A stretch of 64,000 bases of DNA. It comes from an uncultured Gammaproteobacteria bacterium (lineage in GTDB: Bacteria; Pseudomonadota; Gammaproteobacteria; Pseudomonadales; Pseudohongiellaceae). The notes under the pieces were generated by a model that saw only the letters and a program-made list of their open reading frames with translations, was not told the origin of the DNA and made no database searches. The translations under genes were made by a program, and so were the position numbers. The DNA lies in assembly GCA_913048385.1 (NCBI GenBank), contig CAJWVZ010000011.1:1-64000 (forward strand), given 5' to 3'. Below, one piece after another: positions 46,537-54,532 of the stretch. How positions within the stretch are numbered: position 1 is the first letter of the stretch; the number at the start of each line of letters is the position of its first letter.

Positions 46537-48191
46537 AAATTAATTTCAATAAAAAGCTATCAACGATATTAAGAATTCTTCTCGCATTTTTTTTCGCATC
46601 TTCAGTATCTGCTCAGGAAGACACACTGAGTACTGTCATCACACCAGCTTTTCAGCCAGTTACTTGGGAAAGACTAAAAAACACCAAAGCTGAACCCCAA
46701 AACTGGCTCACTTATTCGGGGTCTATGAGCAGTCAGCGATACAGCGAGCTAAGCTCGATTAACAGTCAAAACATCAATTTTCTAGAATTAAAATGGTCCT
46801 ATCAAATTCCAGAAATTGATCGCGCTGAAACAGTTCCGTTAGTGGTCGATGGAATCATGTTTATTACGGAGGCCCCAAGCAACCTTACCGCTGTAGATGC
46901 GCAAACAGGTCGAGTTTATTGGAGGTATGAACATGAGCTGCCAGAGGATCTTCGAATTTGCTGCGGGAGAAATAACAGAGGAGTCGCTATTTTAGGCGAG
47001 ACCCTTTATATGAGCACTTTAGACGCCCACTTAGTCGCTGTAGATGCTCGCACAGGTAATCTGCTCTGGGACAAAGAAGTTGCGGACCATCAAGCGGGAT
47101 ACAGCAAAACTGCAGCACCACTGATCGTGAAAGATTTGGTTGTTACTGGGATAGCCGGCGGCGAATTTGGAATCAGAGGATTTGTTGACGCCTACAACGC
47201 AGAGACTGGAGATTTAGTCTGGCGAACCTATGCCATTCCTGGAGAGGGGGAGCCGGGAAATGAAACTTGGTCTGGCAGCTCATGGAAAACTGGTGGCGCA
47301 TCTACGTGGCTGACGGGATCTTATGATCCGGACCTAAACTTAATTTATTGGGGCACTGGCAACCCGGGGCCAGATTGGAATGGCGATGTTCGTCTCGGTG
47401 ATAACCTCTATTCTGATTCCGCTTTAGCTCTAGACGCGGATTCCGGTGCAATCAGCTGGCACTTTCAATTTACTCCGCATGATGTGCATGACTATGACTC
47501 CATTCAGATTCCTATTCTAGCTGATATAGAGATCTCTGGCATTCAACAACCTGTGATGATGTGGGCAAATAGAAATGGTTTTTACTACACGATTAATAGA
47601 GAGACGGGGAAATTCATACTTGGAAAGCCTTTTGCAACTCAGACCTGGGCAAAAAGCTTGGACCTAAACGGAAGACCAATTCGAGTTCCGGGAATGGCGC
47701 CCACTTACGAAGGCATAATGGTTTCTCCGCCGATCGTAGGCGCTACTAACTGGTATTCACCCGCGTTTAGCGAGCAGACAGGTCTTTTCTATGTAACGGC
47801 ATTCGATGGAGAGCAGGAGTTCTTTAAACGCGACGAGGAATACGAGGAGGGAGAACGCTTTACTGGGGGGGGAGGAAGATATACTCAACCAATGGATGCT
47901 TTCCACAGTGCTATTCGAGCGATCGATCCCAGCACTGCTGAGATTGCGTGGGAATTTCCAATAATGCCGCGCTCATCTGCTGGTATTAGCACAACAGCGG
48001 GAGGGCTTCTCCTAACGGGAAGTGCCGACGGATACTTTTTTGCCTTAGATGCACTCACAGGTAAAGAACTTTGGCATATCTCCCTCGGAGGCAGAGTCCA
48101 CGCCGCGCCGATGACTTTCGCTGTTGATGGAGAGCAGTACATTACAATAGCAGCGGGCAACGTCGTTTACACCTTTGGACTTCGTGATTAA
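46533..48191 (+). CDS. PQQ-dependent alcohol dehydrogenase
   Basis: Periplasmic quinoprotein of the methanol/ethanol dehydrogenase family. After a signal peptide (residues 8–27) come beta-propeller repeats with Trp docking motifs. The vicinal disulfide is CC143–144 (ICCGRNNRG). Metal-ligand equivalents are E211 (GGEFG), N277 (GTGNPGP) and catalytic D320 with D322 two residues later (HDVHDYDS). The D-x-D pattern matches lanthanide-dependent XoxF/PedH rather than calcium types. It is short (552) and lacks a fused cytochrome domain, matching the separate cytochrome gene. The substrate is unknown; no pqqABCDE genes are in the window. Confidence 0.88.
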   Translation: MKINFNKKLSTILRILLAFFFASSVSAQEDTLSTVITPAFQPVTWERLKNTKAEPQNWLTYSGSMSSQRYSELSSINSQNINFLELKWSYQIPEIDRAETVPLVVDGIMFITEAPSNLTAVDAQTGRVYWRYEHELPEDLRICCGRNNRGVAILGETLYMSTLDAHLVAVDARTGNLLWDKEVADHQAGYSKTAAPLIVKDLVVTGIAGGEFGIRGFVDAYNAETGDLVWRTYAIPGEGEPGNETWSGSSWKTGGASTWLTGSYDPDLNLIYWGTGNPGPDWNGDVRLGDNLYSDSALALDADSGAISWHFQFTPHDVHDYDSIQIPILADIEISGIQQPVMMWANRNGFYYTINRETGKFILGKPFATQTWAKSLDLNGRPIRVPGMAPTYEGIMVSPPIVGATNWYSPAFSEQTGLFYVTAFDGEQEFFKRDEEYEEGERFTGGGGRYTQPMDAFHSAIRAIDPSTAEIAWEFPIMPRSSAGISTTAGGLLLTGSADGYFFALDALTGKELWHISLGGRVHAAPMTFAVDGEQYITIAAGNVVYTFGLRD

Positions 48192-48200
48192 TAGAGTTAT

Positions 48201-49094
48201 TCACTCAGCAAAAGGCTCGACAAGTTTTTCAGTCAAGTCCCAAAGCTTCGAAGATGCTGCTGTGGTTGCGTGAGTAGCCACCCGCGCGCGCTTCCTCTTA
48301 AAGAAATATTGACCATCCGCTTCAAGTGCTCTTTGATCTTGTGAGCTTGCCAACCAGATAAATGTATCAGAGCCCCTCTTAACATTTATCAAAAACGGAA
48401 ATAATACGAACCCAATGAATCTTGATGCTGATCCACCCTTGCTCCAAATAGGAGTTCTTACTGCCCCAGGGTGAAAAGAGCTGAATACAATATTTTCCCT
48501 TTGGCAACGCAAACTAAATTCTCGAGCAGTGAGAAGATTCATTAATTTTGAGCGCCCATAGGCGCGCAGTGAACTGTAGCCGTTTCTAAGCTCAAGATCA
48601 TCAAAATTCAGCGGGCTGTGAGCATGCCCATAAGAACTAGTAAAAATAACTCGAGCGGGCTCTTCATTTGTTGATATAGACAAAAGCGGCAACAACATTT
48701 TTGTCAGTAAAAAACCACTTAGATGGTTGGTAACAAAGGTCATCTCAAACCCTTCTCCAGTTACCATTCGGATTGCATTCGCCCCGCCTACGTTGTTGCA
48801 AAGTACATCAATTTTTGAAAAATCTTTAGAGATTTTTTTTGCAAACCGATTCACACTGATCAGTGAACTGAAGTCGGCGATATAAAGAAAAAGAGAATCA
48901 TTCCCAGTTTCTAGTTTTATATTCTCCAACGCCTCGCGTCCTTTCTCCTTGCTTCGACATACGAGAATTACCCTAGCGCCCCTCGACGCAAAATTTCGAA
49001 TAGCCTCATATCCGATACCGCTATTGCCGCCTGTTACTAAATAAGTTTTCCCTAAAAGATCATTTTCACTTATTCTCTGATCTTTTCGTTTCAT
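48201..49094 (-). CDS. Short-chain dehydrogenase/reductase, retinol-dehydrogenase-like
   Basis: NAD(P)-dependent oxidoreductase. It has the cofactor loop VTGGNSGIGYEA near residues 23–34, NNVGG (the NNAG position), and the active site YGRSK (Tyr-x3-Lys) near residue 192. The layout resembles RDH11–14-like SDRs. From ATG 49094 (297 residues) a GGAGGAG ribosome site lies five to six bases upstream; a longer start at 49115 lacks one. It is convergent with the PQQ dehydrogenase and divergent from cofGH. The substrate is unknown. Confidence 0.85.
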   Translation of the reverse strand: MKRKDQRISENDLLGKTYLVTGGNSGIGYEAIRNFASRGARVILVCRSKEKGREALENIKLETGNDSLFLYIADFSSLISVNRFAKKISKDFSKIDVLCNNVGGANAIRMVTGEGFEMTFVTNHLSGFLLTKMLLPLLSISTNEEPARVIFTSSYGHAHSPLNFDDLELRNGYSSLRAYGRSKLMNLLTAREFSLRCQRENIVFSSFHPGAVRTPIWSKGGSASRFIGFVLFPFLINVKRGSDTFIWLASSQDQRALEADGQYFFKRKRARVATHATTAASSKLWDLTEKLVEPFAE

Positions 49095-49276
49095 GAAACT
49101 CCTCCAAAATTTCATTTTACCAGACTTATTTAACGCAGTTCAAAAATGCATCGATAAAAGTGGCTAGGCTAAAATTCATCTAATCGTTCTTATGCTCGCT
49201 GGCTGTTGAGTAACCTTGCTGAAAATTGAATTAACTGGGTAACTCTTTAATAACGACTTTTTCCAATACTCATGCG

Positions 49277-49282
49277 TATAAT
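49277..49282 (+). promoter_or_regulatory. Candidate -10 element of cofGH
   Basis: A perfect TATAAT is 34 bases before the GTG start. Possible weak -35 GACTTT lies 16 bases upstream. Transcription would begin near 49289. Confidence 0.4.
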
Positions 49283-49315
49283 ATGGCACACTCAGAAGTA
49301 AAAAGGTAACGCTCA

Positions 49316-51751
49316 GTGGCAACCGAAAGCGGTATGTTTGAGAAGACGATCAGCAGCAGTGAAGCACTTGACTTGTCTCGAAACCAGGACTTAGAGACTC
49401 TTATGGCTCGCGCTAGAAGCCTTCGTGACGAAGGACACGGAAACACCATAACCTATTCCCGCAAGGTTTTTGTGCCACTAACTCACTTGTGCAGAGATGT
49501 TTGTCATTACTGCACGTTTGCGCGAACACCAAGGCATATCGGCCAACCCTTCCTATCAGCAGATGAAGTAGTAGCTCTCTGTAAAGTCGGCGCAAATCTT
49601 GGTTGCCAAGAAGCATTATTCACCCTGGGTGAAAAGCCAGAGTTGCGTTACAAAGTTGCACGAGAATCGTTAGCCGAAATGGGCTTTCAAACCACGATTG
49701 AATATGTCACTCACTGCGCATCAAGAGTCTTGGATGAGACTGGTCTTTTGCCACACATTAACGCTGGGAATCTCACTCGAGCTGAAATGCTAGGGTTAAG
49801 AGAAATAAGCCCATCGATGGGAATAATGCTCGAGTCAGGCTCGGAGAGGCTGTGTGAGAAGGGTATGCCTCATTATGGTTCCCCTGATAAAGATCCGTCT
49901 CTACGAATAAAAACTCTAATTTTAGCGGGCGAGCTTTCAGTACCGTTCACGTCGGGAATCTTAATCGGTATCGGCGAAACGAAAAAAGAGAGAATTGAGT
50001 CCCTCCTAATGCTCAGAGAGGTATCTGAGCGATTCGGAAATCTGCAGGAAGTCATCGTACAAAATTTTAGAGCGAAACCAAATACAAAAATGGCGAGTGC
50101 GCCCGAACCAGACCTTGAAGAGCTTTTGTGGACTATCGCTGTCGCGAGAATAGTTCTTGGTCCCGAAATGAATATTCAAGCTCCACCTAACTTAAGTCCG
50201 GGTGTTCTCGAGCGACTGGTCGACGCAGGAATAAATGATTGGGGCGGGGTCTCACCTCTTACGCCCGATCATGTTAATCCTGAAGCGCCCTGGCCTCACC
50301 TTGATGAGCTTTCTGCCGCTACTGAGGCAGCAGGGAAATGGCTAGATCAGCGCCTAACCGTCTACCCTCGATATATACAAGATTCGAAACGCTGGCTTTC
50401 TGACAAAACGAGAGCATATGCCTTTCAACACAGCGACTCGTCTGGAATGGCTAAAAGAGACGCATGGACCCCCGGGGAATCAACTGAGATTCCAGCATTG
50501 GAACATCATCTCCTCACGAACAGAAATCAGCGCAACCACTCCAGTGATATCCTAGCTATCATTGAAAAGCATAGGGCAAGAAAAGAACTAAACGCAAAGG
50601 AAATTACACGCTTGTTTGAAGTGAGGGGCAATGACTTGTCTTTGGTTGCGGGTTATGCCGACGAGCTTCGTCATGAAACCACGGGCGAGACTGTCACTTA
50701 TGTCGTAAACCGAAATATAAATTACACCAATGTCTGTTATTTTAAGTGTAAGTTCTGCGCCTTTTCAAAGGGTAGCGGAAACAAAGACCTAAGAGGAAAG
50801 CCCTACGACATAAGCGCCGAGGAGATCGCTCGTCGCTGTATTGAAGCTTGGGATAGAGGAGCGACCGAAGTTTGCTTGCAAGGAGGAATACACCCGGATT
50901 ACACGGGCCAAACTTACATTGATATCCTGAGCACTATTCGAAAAGCTACGCCCGATATGCATATCCACGCATTTTCTCCACTTGAGATATTTCAAGGTGC
51001 CGAAACATTAGAAATCTCCCTGGTACGTTTTTTGAAAATTTTAAAATCAGCGGGACTAAACACACTTCCAGGAACCGCCGCTGAAATATTACATGACGAT
51101 ATTCGAAAAGAAATCTGCAGCGACAAGCTTAACAGCGCTCAGTGGCTGCAAGTAATGACAGCAGCTCATGAAGTTGGTTTTGGGACAACAGCTACGATCA
51201 TGTTTGGGCATCTCGAGAGACCTGAACACTGGGCACACCACCTTCTTGCGATCGCTAATCTCCAGAAAAAAACAGGAGGGTTTAGCGAGTTTGTTCCGCT
51301 CCCTTTTGTCGCTGCAGAAGCTCCAATGTACAGACGAGGCCTCTGTCGGAAAGGGCCTAGCTTTCGCGAATGTATCCTCATGCATGCCATTCCTCGAATA
51401 GTATTTCGCGGATTAATCGACAATGTACAAGCATCTTGGGTAAAACTCGGCCAGGCAGGGGTAGCCGCCTGCCTTAGTGCAGGCGCAAATGATATTGGTG
51501 GATCACTTATGAACGAAAGTATCACCCGAGCGGCTGGAGCAGACCATGGGCAAGAATGGCACCCCGCGCAAATAGAAAAATTTCTTACCGACCTTCAAAA
51601 AAAACCAAAGATGCGGACGACTCGTTATACTCAAGCACCTGCAGAACGAAGAAGAATTGCCATGCAAGCAGGAGAGTTGGCAACAATTAAACTAGACGAA
51701 GCATCGCGAACACAACGAAGCAAACGCCTATATGCTTCTTCAGCGGGCTGA
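49316..51751 (+). CDS. Bifunctional FO synthase CofG–CofH
   Basis: Two radical SAM domains fused in one 811-residue chain, as in actinobacterial FbiC. CofG part: C59-x3-C63-x2-C66 (CRDVCHYCTF), INAGN and ESGSERL segments, NWGGVSPLTPDHVNPE-like residues near 308–323. CofH part: C474-x3-C478-x2-C481 (CYFKCKFCAFS), then EVCLQGGIHPDYTG. Together they make FO, the deazaflavin core of cofactor F420, from a pyrimidine and tyrosine. Start GTG 49316, AAGGT upstream. No cofC, cofD or cofE in the window. FO alone can serve DNA photolyases, so F420 itself is not proved. Confidence 0.94.
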   Translation: MATESGMFEKTISSSEALDLSRNQDLETLMARARSLRDEGHGNTITYSRKVFVPLTHLCRDVCHYCTFARTPRHIGQPFLSADEVVALCKVGANLGCQEALFTLGEKPELRYKVARESLAEMGFQTTIEYVTHCASRVLDETGLLPHINAGNLTRAEMLGLREISPSMGIMLESGSERLCEKGMPHYGSPDKDPSLRIKTLILAGELSVPFTSGILIGIGETKKERIESLLMLREVSERFGNLQEVIVQNFRAKPNTKMASAPEPDLEELLWTIAVARIVLGPEMNIQAPPNLSPGVLERLVDAGINDWGGVSPLTPDHVNPEAPWPHLDELSAATEAAGKWLDQRLTVYPRYIQDSKRWLSDKTRAYAFQHSDSSGMAKRDAWTPGESTEIPALEHHLLTNRNQRNHSSDILAIIEKHRARKELNAKEITRLFEVRGNDLSLVAGYADELRHETTGETVTYVVNRNINYTNVCYFKCKFCAFSKGSGNKDLRGKPYDISAEEIARRCIEAWDRGATEVCLQGGIHPDYTGQTYIDILSTIRKATPDMHIHAFSPLEIFQGAETLEISLVRFLKILKSAGLNTLPGTAAEILHDDIRKEICSDKLNSAQWLQVMTAAHEVGFGTTATIMFGHLERPEHWAHHLLAIANLQKKTGGFSEFVPLPFVAAEAPMYRRGLCRKGPSFRECILMHAIPRIVFRGLIDNVQASWVKLGQAGVAACLSAGANDIGGSLMNESITRAAGADHGQEWHPAQIEKFLTDLQKKPKMRTTRYTQAPAERRRIAMQAGELATIKLDEASRTQRSKRLYASSAG

Positions 51752-51796
51752 CAAACCCGGTACTTCGATCAAATATTTGGTCAAATAGAAAACACC

Positions 51797-51833
51797 CAGA
51801 CAAGAACATAAAAAGTTGCTTTTTGCTTGTCTG
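51797..51833 (+). terminator. Stem-loop after cofGH (possible terminator)
   Basis: CAGACAAG (51797–51804) pairs with CTTGTCTG (51826–51833), and AAAAAG (51810–51815) with CTTTTT (51819–51824) around a TTG loop. The two stems are separated by an asymmetric internal loop. The following TAAAATTTA is only weakly T-rich, so termination is plausible but not certain. Confidence 0.5.
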
Positions 51834-51840
51834 TAAAATT

Positions 51841-51873
51841 TATCTATTCTAGGTGACTCTGTGCGAATAGATA
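51841..51873. repeat. Nine-base perfect inverted repeat in the cofGH–SDR gap
   Basis: TATCTATTC (51841–51849) and GAATAGATA (51865–51873) pair perfectly around a 15-base loop. It lies eight bases after the preceding stem-loop and 77 bases before the next ATG. It may be an operator or leader hairpin. Confidence 0.4.
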
Positions 51874-51949
51874 GGTAGGATGCCTTCGGATGTAGTGAAC
51901 GAATCCACATGCTTTTAAAAAACACACTTCATTGAGGAATACAAAAACG

Positions 51950-52831
51950 ATGAAAATAGCAGTAACTGGTGCTAACAGTAATGTCGGTATCAATTTTTTA
52001 ACGGAGATAGCTTCAAAAGAAAACATCCAAATTACCGCAGGAGTCCGCTCAGATTCAGCAATCAAACTACTCCCAGAATCCAGTAACATCCACCCTGCTA
52101 TAATCGACTATAACGACACCGGCTCTTTAGAAAAAGCTATCGATGGCGCCGATTGTGTCGTTCACCTCGCAGGCATCCTTATCGAAGGAAAACACACAAA
52201 ATATCAACAAGCAAACGTCGACGCGACTTCAGCAACTGTTGCCGCAGCAAAAAAACATAACGTGACACACTTTATATTTATAAGCGTCATTGGGGCTGAT
52301 CAAGATTCCACGAATGCGTACTTTCGATCTAAGGGCCTGGCAGAAAAGGCTATACAAGACTCAAACCTTAGTGCAAGCATATTACGAACACCTATACTGC
52401 TCGGCCCAAATACCGCGGGAGGCTCTTCTCTCATTAACACCGCGCGCCCGGAAAAAGCAAAACTGCTCGGCGGCGGTTACTACAAAATGCGACCTCTCGA
52501 CATTGACGACTTAAATGCGGCAATAATTAATTGTGCCAACAAATCACTCCCAGGGTGCAAAATCTACGAACTTGTTGGGCCCGAGGCAATAAGCTACCGT
52601 GACTTAATCAGCAAAGTCGCTTCGATGCAGGGTCACGCAATCCAAATTGGGGCAATACCCATTGGCGTTACTAAATTAATGGCGAAACTGACAAGCAGTA
52701 TTAAAGGTGGCGGATTTACTCCTGCGGTTATTGACGTAATAACACAGGATGAAGAGGTTGCACAAAATGCCGACCAAGAACTTGGGTTGAATTTGACCTC
52801 TCTCGAAACCACGCTAAGAAAATTACTATAG
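51950..52831 (+). CDS. Atypical SDR/NmrA-like NAD(P)-binding protein
   Basis: Rossmann-fold protein of 293 residues from ATG 51950. The cofactor loop is VTGANSNVGINFL (about residues 5–17); HLAGI and FIFISVIGADQDS are typical of NDUFA9/NmrA-like atypical SDRs. There is no Tyr-x3-Lys pair in the usual place. The C-terminal part (VGPEAISYRDLISKVAS) matches NAD(P)H-binding proteins acting as reductases or redox sensors. GAGG lies upstream of ATG. The next gene follows after 21 bases. Confidence 0.78.
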   Translation: MKIAVTGANSNVGINFLTEIASKENIQITAGVRSDSAIKLLPESSNIHPAIIDYNDTGSLEKAIDGADCVVHLAGILIEGKHTKYQQANVDATSATVAAAKKHNVTHFIFISVIGADQDSTNAYFRSKGLAEKAIQDSNLSASILRTPILLGPNTAGGSSLINTARPEKAKLLGGGYYKMRPLDIDDLNAAIINCANKSLPGCKIYELVGPEAISYRDLISKVASMQGHAIQIGAIPIGVTKLMAKLTSSIKGGGFTPAVIDVITQDEEVAQNADQELGLNLTSLETTLRKLL

Positions 52832-52852
52832 TAGTAAAAAGGAATTTAATTT

Positions 52853-53842
52853 ATGTCAGATCAAAGTACTTTGCACGATAATAAAGATGATGTGTCGACA
52901 GCTAAGCCAAAGAAAAAATCATTGGTTGGTCGTATTGGATTCTTGATACTTACCTTAGCCTGTTTTGCATATTTATATGGAAGATTAAACGGAGCCGCAG
53001 CCCGCGATGGCATGGACTTGGCAAGCTACATGGCTGACGTCTTTGCAACAGTCAATTGGGCACCATGGCTACTATTGATGGTCGGGTATTCCTTATTTTA
53101 TTTTGCGGTAGACACCTTAGTCGTCACCAGAGCATTAAACTGGTTCGTCGCTGACATAAAGTACAAAGATATAGCCCCCATACGAGCAAGCGCTTACATT
53201 ATTTCTATTTTCAACGAGCAAATAGGCAAAGGAGCAATGGCTTTTTATCTCAATAAGCGAGACAAAATTCCTGGATGGGAAGTCAGCTCAGTAATGTTAT
53301 TTATCATGTTTTGTGAAGTCTTCTATCTGCTTGTCTGGGCTACCATCGGGTATACCGTTGCAGGCACTTCCTTACCTGACGCATTTTCTCTGGTTCCAAT
53401 TTTTGCGGCTGGCGCAGCATGCTTCTTCATTATTTGGGTAGCATATTTCAATGGCAGTATTTTTCAAAAAAGCGAATTACGGGACCGTCGAGTATTCCAT
53501 GCTTTTCGACAGGCCAAGTTGTGGCACTACGGTGCATTTTTAGTTTTGCGTTCCCCTGCCCTGCTCGCTGCAATTGTCGTTTACACGGTCGCACTGCAAT
53601 TGTTTGGCGTGCCAGCCTCTCTTCTTGAACTGCTGCCATATCTCCCAGTTGTCTTTTTTGCAGCAGCTGTTCCAACACCAATGAGAGCCGCAGCCATAAC
53701 GTTTTGGGTTATTCTATTCCCAGATAACGAAGGCCAAATGGCAGCTTTTGGATTTGTTCAACACAATTTTTTCATTCTGTTTAACGCTGCCATTGGTTTG
53801 GTGTTTTGGCGACGAGCGCAGCGCGAACTATTCGGAGATTAG
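52853..53842 (+). CDS. Polytopic membrane protein, LPG-synthase/AglD transmembrane-like
   Basis: 329 residues with about seven to eight helices (about 26–45, 70–95, 140–165, 172–195, 210–228, 245–265, 275–300, 303–322). The motif RASAYIISIFNEQIGKGAMA between helices resembles the conserved loop of UPF0104/lysylphosphatidylglycerol-synthase transmembrane proteins, though I am not certain of the family. The stop is three bases before the start of the phosphatidyltransferase gene, so the two are surely co-translated and likely act in the same lipid pathway. Confidence 0.6.
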   Translation: MSDQSTLHDNKDDVSTAKPKKKSLVGRIGFLILTLACFAYLYGRLNGAAARDGMDLASYMADVFATVNWAPWLLLMVGYSLFYFAVDTLVVTRALNWFVADIKYKDIAPIRASAYIISIFNEQIGKGAMAFYLNKRDKIPGWEVSSVMLFIMFCEVFYLLVWATIGYTVAGTSLPDAFSLVPIFAAGAACFFIIWVAYFNGSIFQKSELRDRRVFHAFRQAKLWHYGAFLVLRSPALLAAIVVYTVALQLFGVPASLLELLPYLPVVFFAAAVPTPMRAAAITFWVILFPDNEGQMAAFGFVQHNFFILFNAAIGLVFWRRAQRELFGD

Positions 53843-53845
53843 AAT

Positions 53846-54388
53846 GTGTGGTTTGCTAATGCCTTAACCGCTATACGTTTATTGCTAGCCATTCCCTTTG
53901 CGTATGCGATCAGCTATCCCAACTGGATTGGCAGTGGCTGGACTGCTCTTATGATTGGTGCGGCATTATTTTCTGACTACCTAGACGGCCCAGTAGCTCG
54001 GGCAACTAACAGCGCCAGCCCTGCTGGCATGATTTTTGATCATGGCACTGACTTTTTCTTCGTTACAACAGCTTTGGCGAGCGCCGCCCATAGTGGCTTA
54101 ATTACTCCGTTTCTATGGCCTTTGATCATTATTGCGTTCGGCCAATATGTCTTGGACTCTCGCTTCCTATTTAAGCAAAAAACCCTGAGAATGAGTTTCC
54201 TAGGCCGGTGGAATGGTGTGCTTTATTTTTTACCCTTAGTGCTCATAGTCGCGTCGAGATTAACAGGTTTCGAAAATTACAGCGAGGCACTCAAGTCGAC
54301 AGCATACTATTGCGGCCTTGTTCTGCTGGTCACTACCCTCGTCTCAATTTTAGACAGAGCTGCAGCTCCCTTGAGGGAAAAGATTTAG
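53846..54388 (+). CDS. CDP-alcohol phosphatidyltransferase
   Basis: Membrane enzyme joining a CDP-activated lipid to an alcohol. The full family motif DG-x2-AR-x8-G-x3-D-x3-D is present (DGPVARATNSASPAGMIFD, then HGTD, about residues 47–69). Around five helices; 180 residues, near PgsA size. The start is GTG 53846 (MWFANALTAIRLL). The acceptor alcohol (glycerol-phosphate, inositol, other) cannot be told. Confidence 0.88.
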   Translation: MWFANALTAIRLLLAIPFAYAISYPNWIGSGWTALMIGAALFSDYLDGPVARATNSASPAGMIFDHGTDFFFVTTALASAAHSGLITPFLWPLIIIAFGQYVLDSRFLFKQKTLRMSFLGRWNGVLYFLPLVLIVASRLTGFENYSEALKSTAYYCGLVLLVTTLVSILDRAAAPLREKI

Positions 54389-54532
54389 TTTAAATCTGCA
54401 TGTTCTGCAATCATCGTATTAAATGCGGAGAGGCTATCTGGACTGAAAATCTTCAAGCATTTTAAATTAAGTTGCGGTCTGATAAGACTCAAAAAACAAC
54501 AATAAATTGTTTAACAAAATTGAAGGGGATCC

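Noticed and set aside
46533-48191. Calling the PQQ enzyme XoxF methanol dehydrogenase
   Set aside because: It is shorter and diverged outside the metal site, and no xoxG/xoxJ genes adjoin; only the D-x-D signature is shared.
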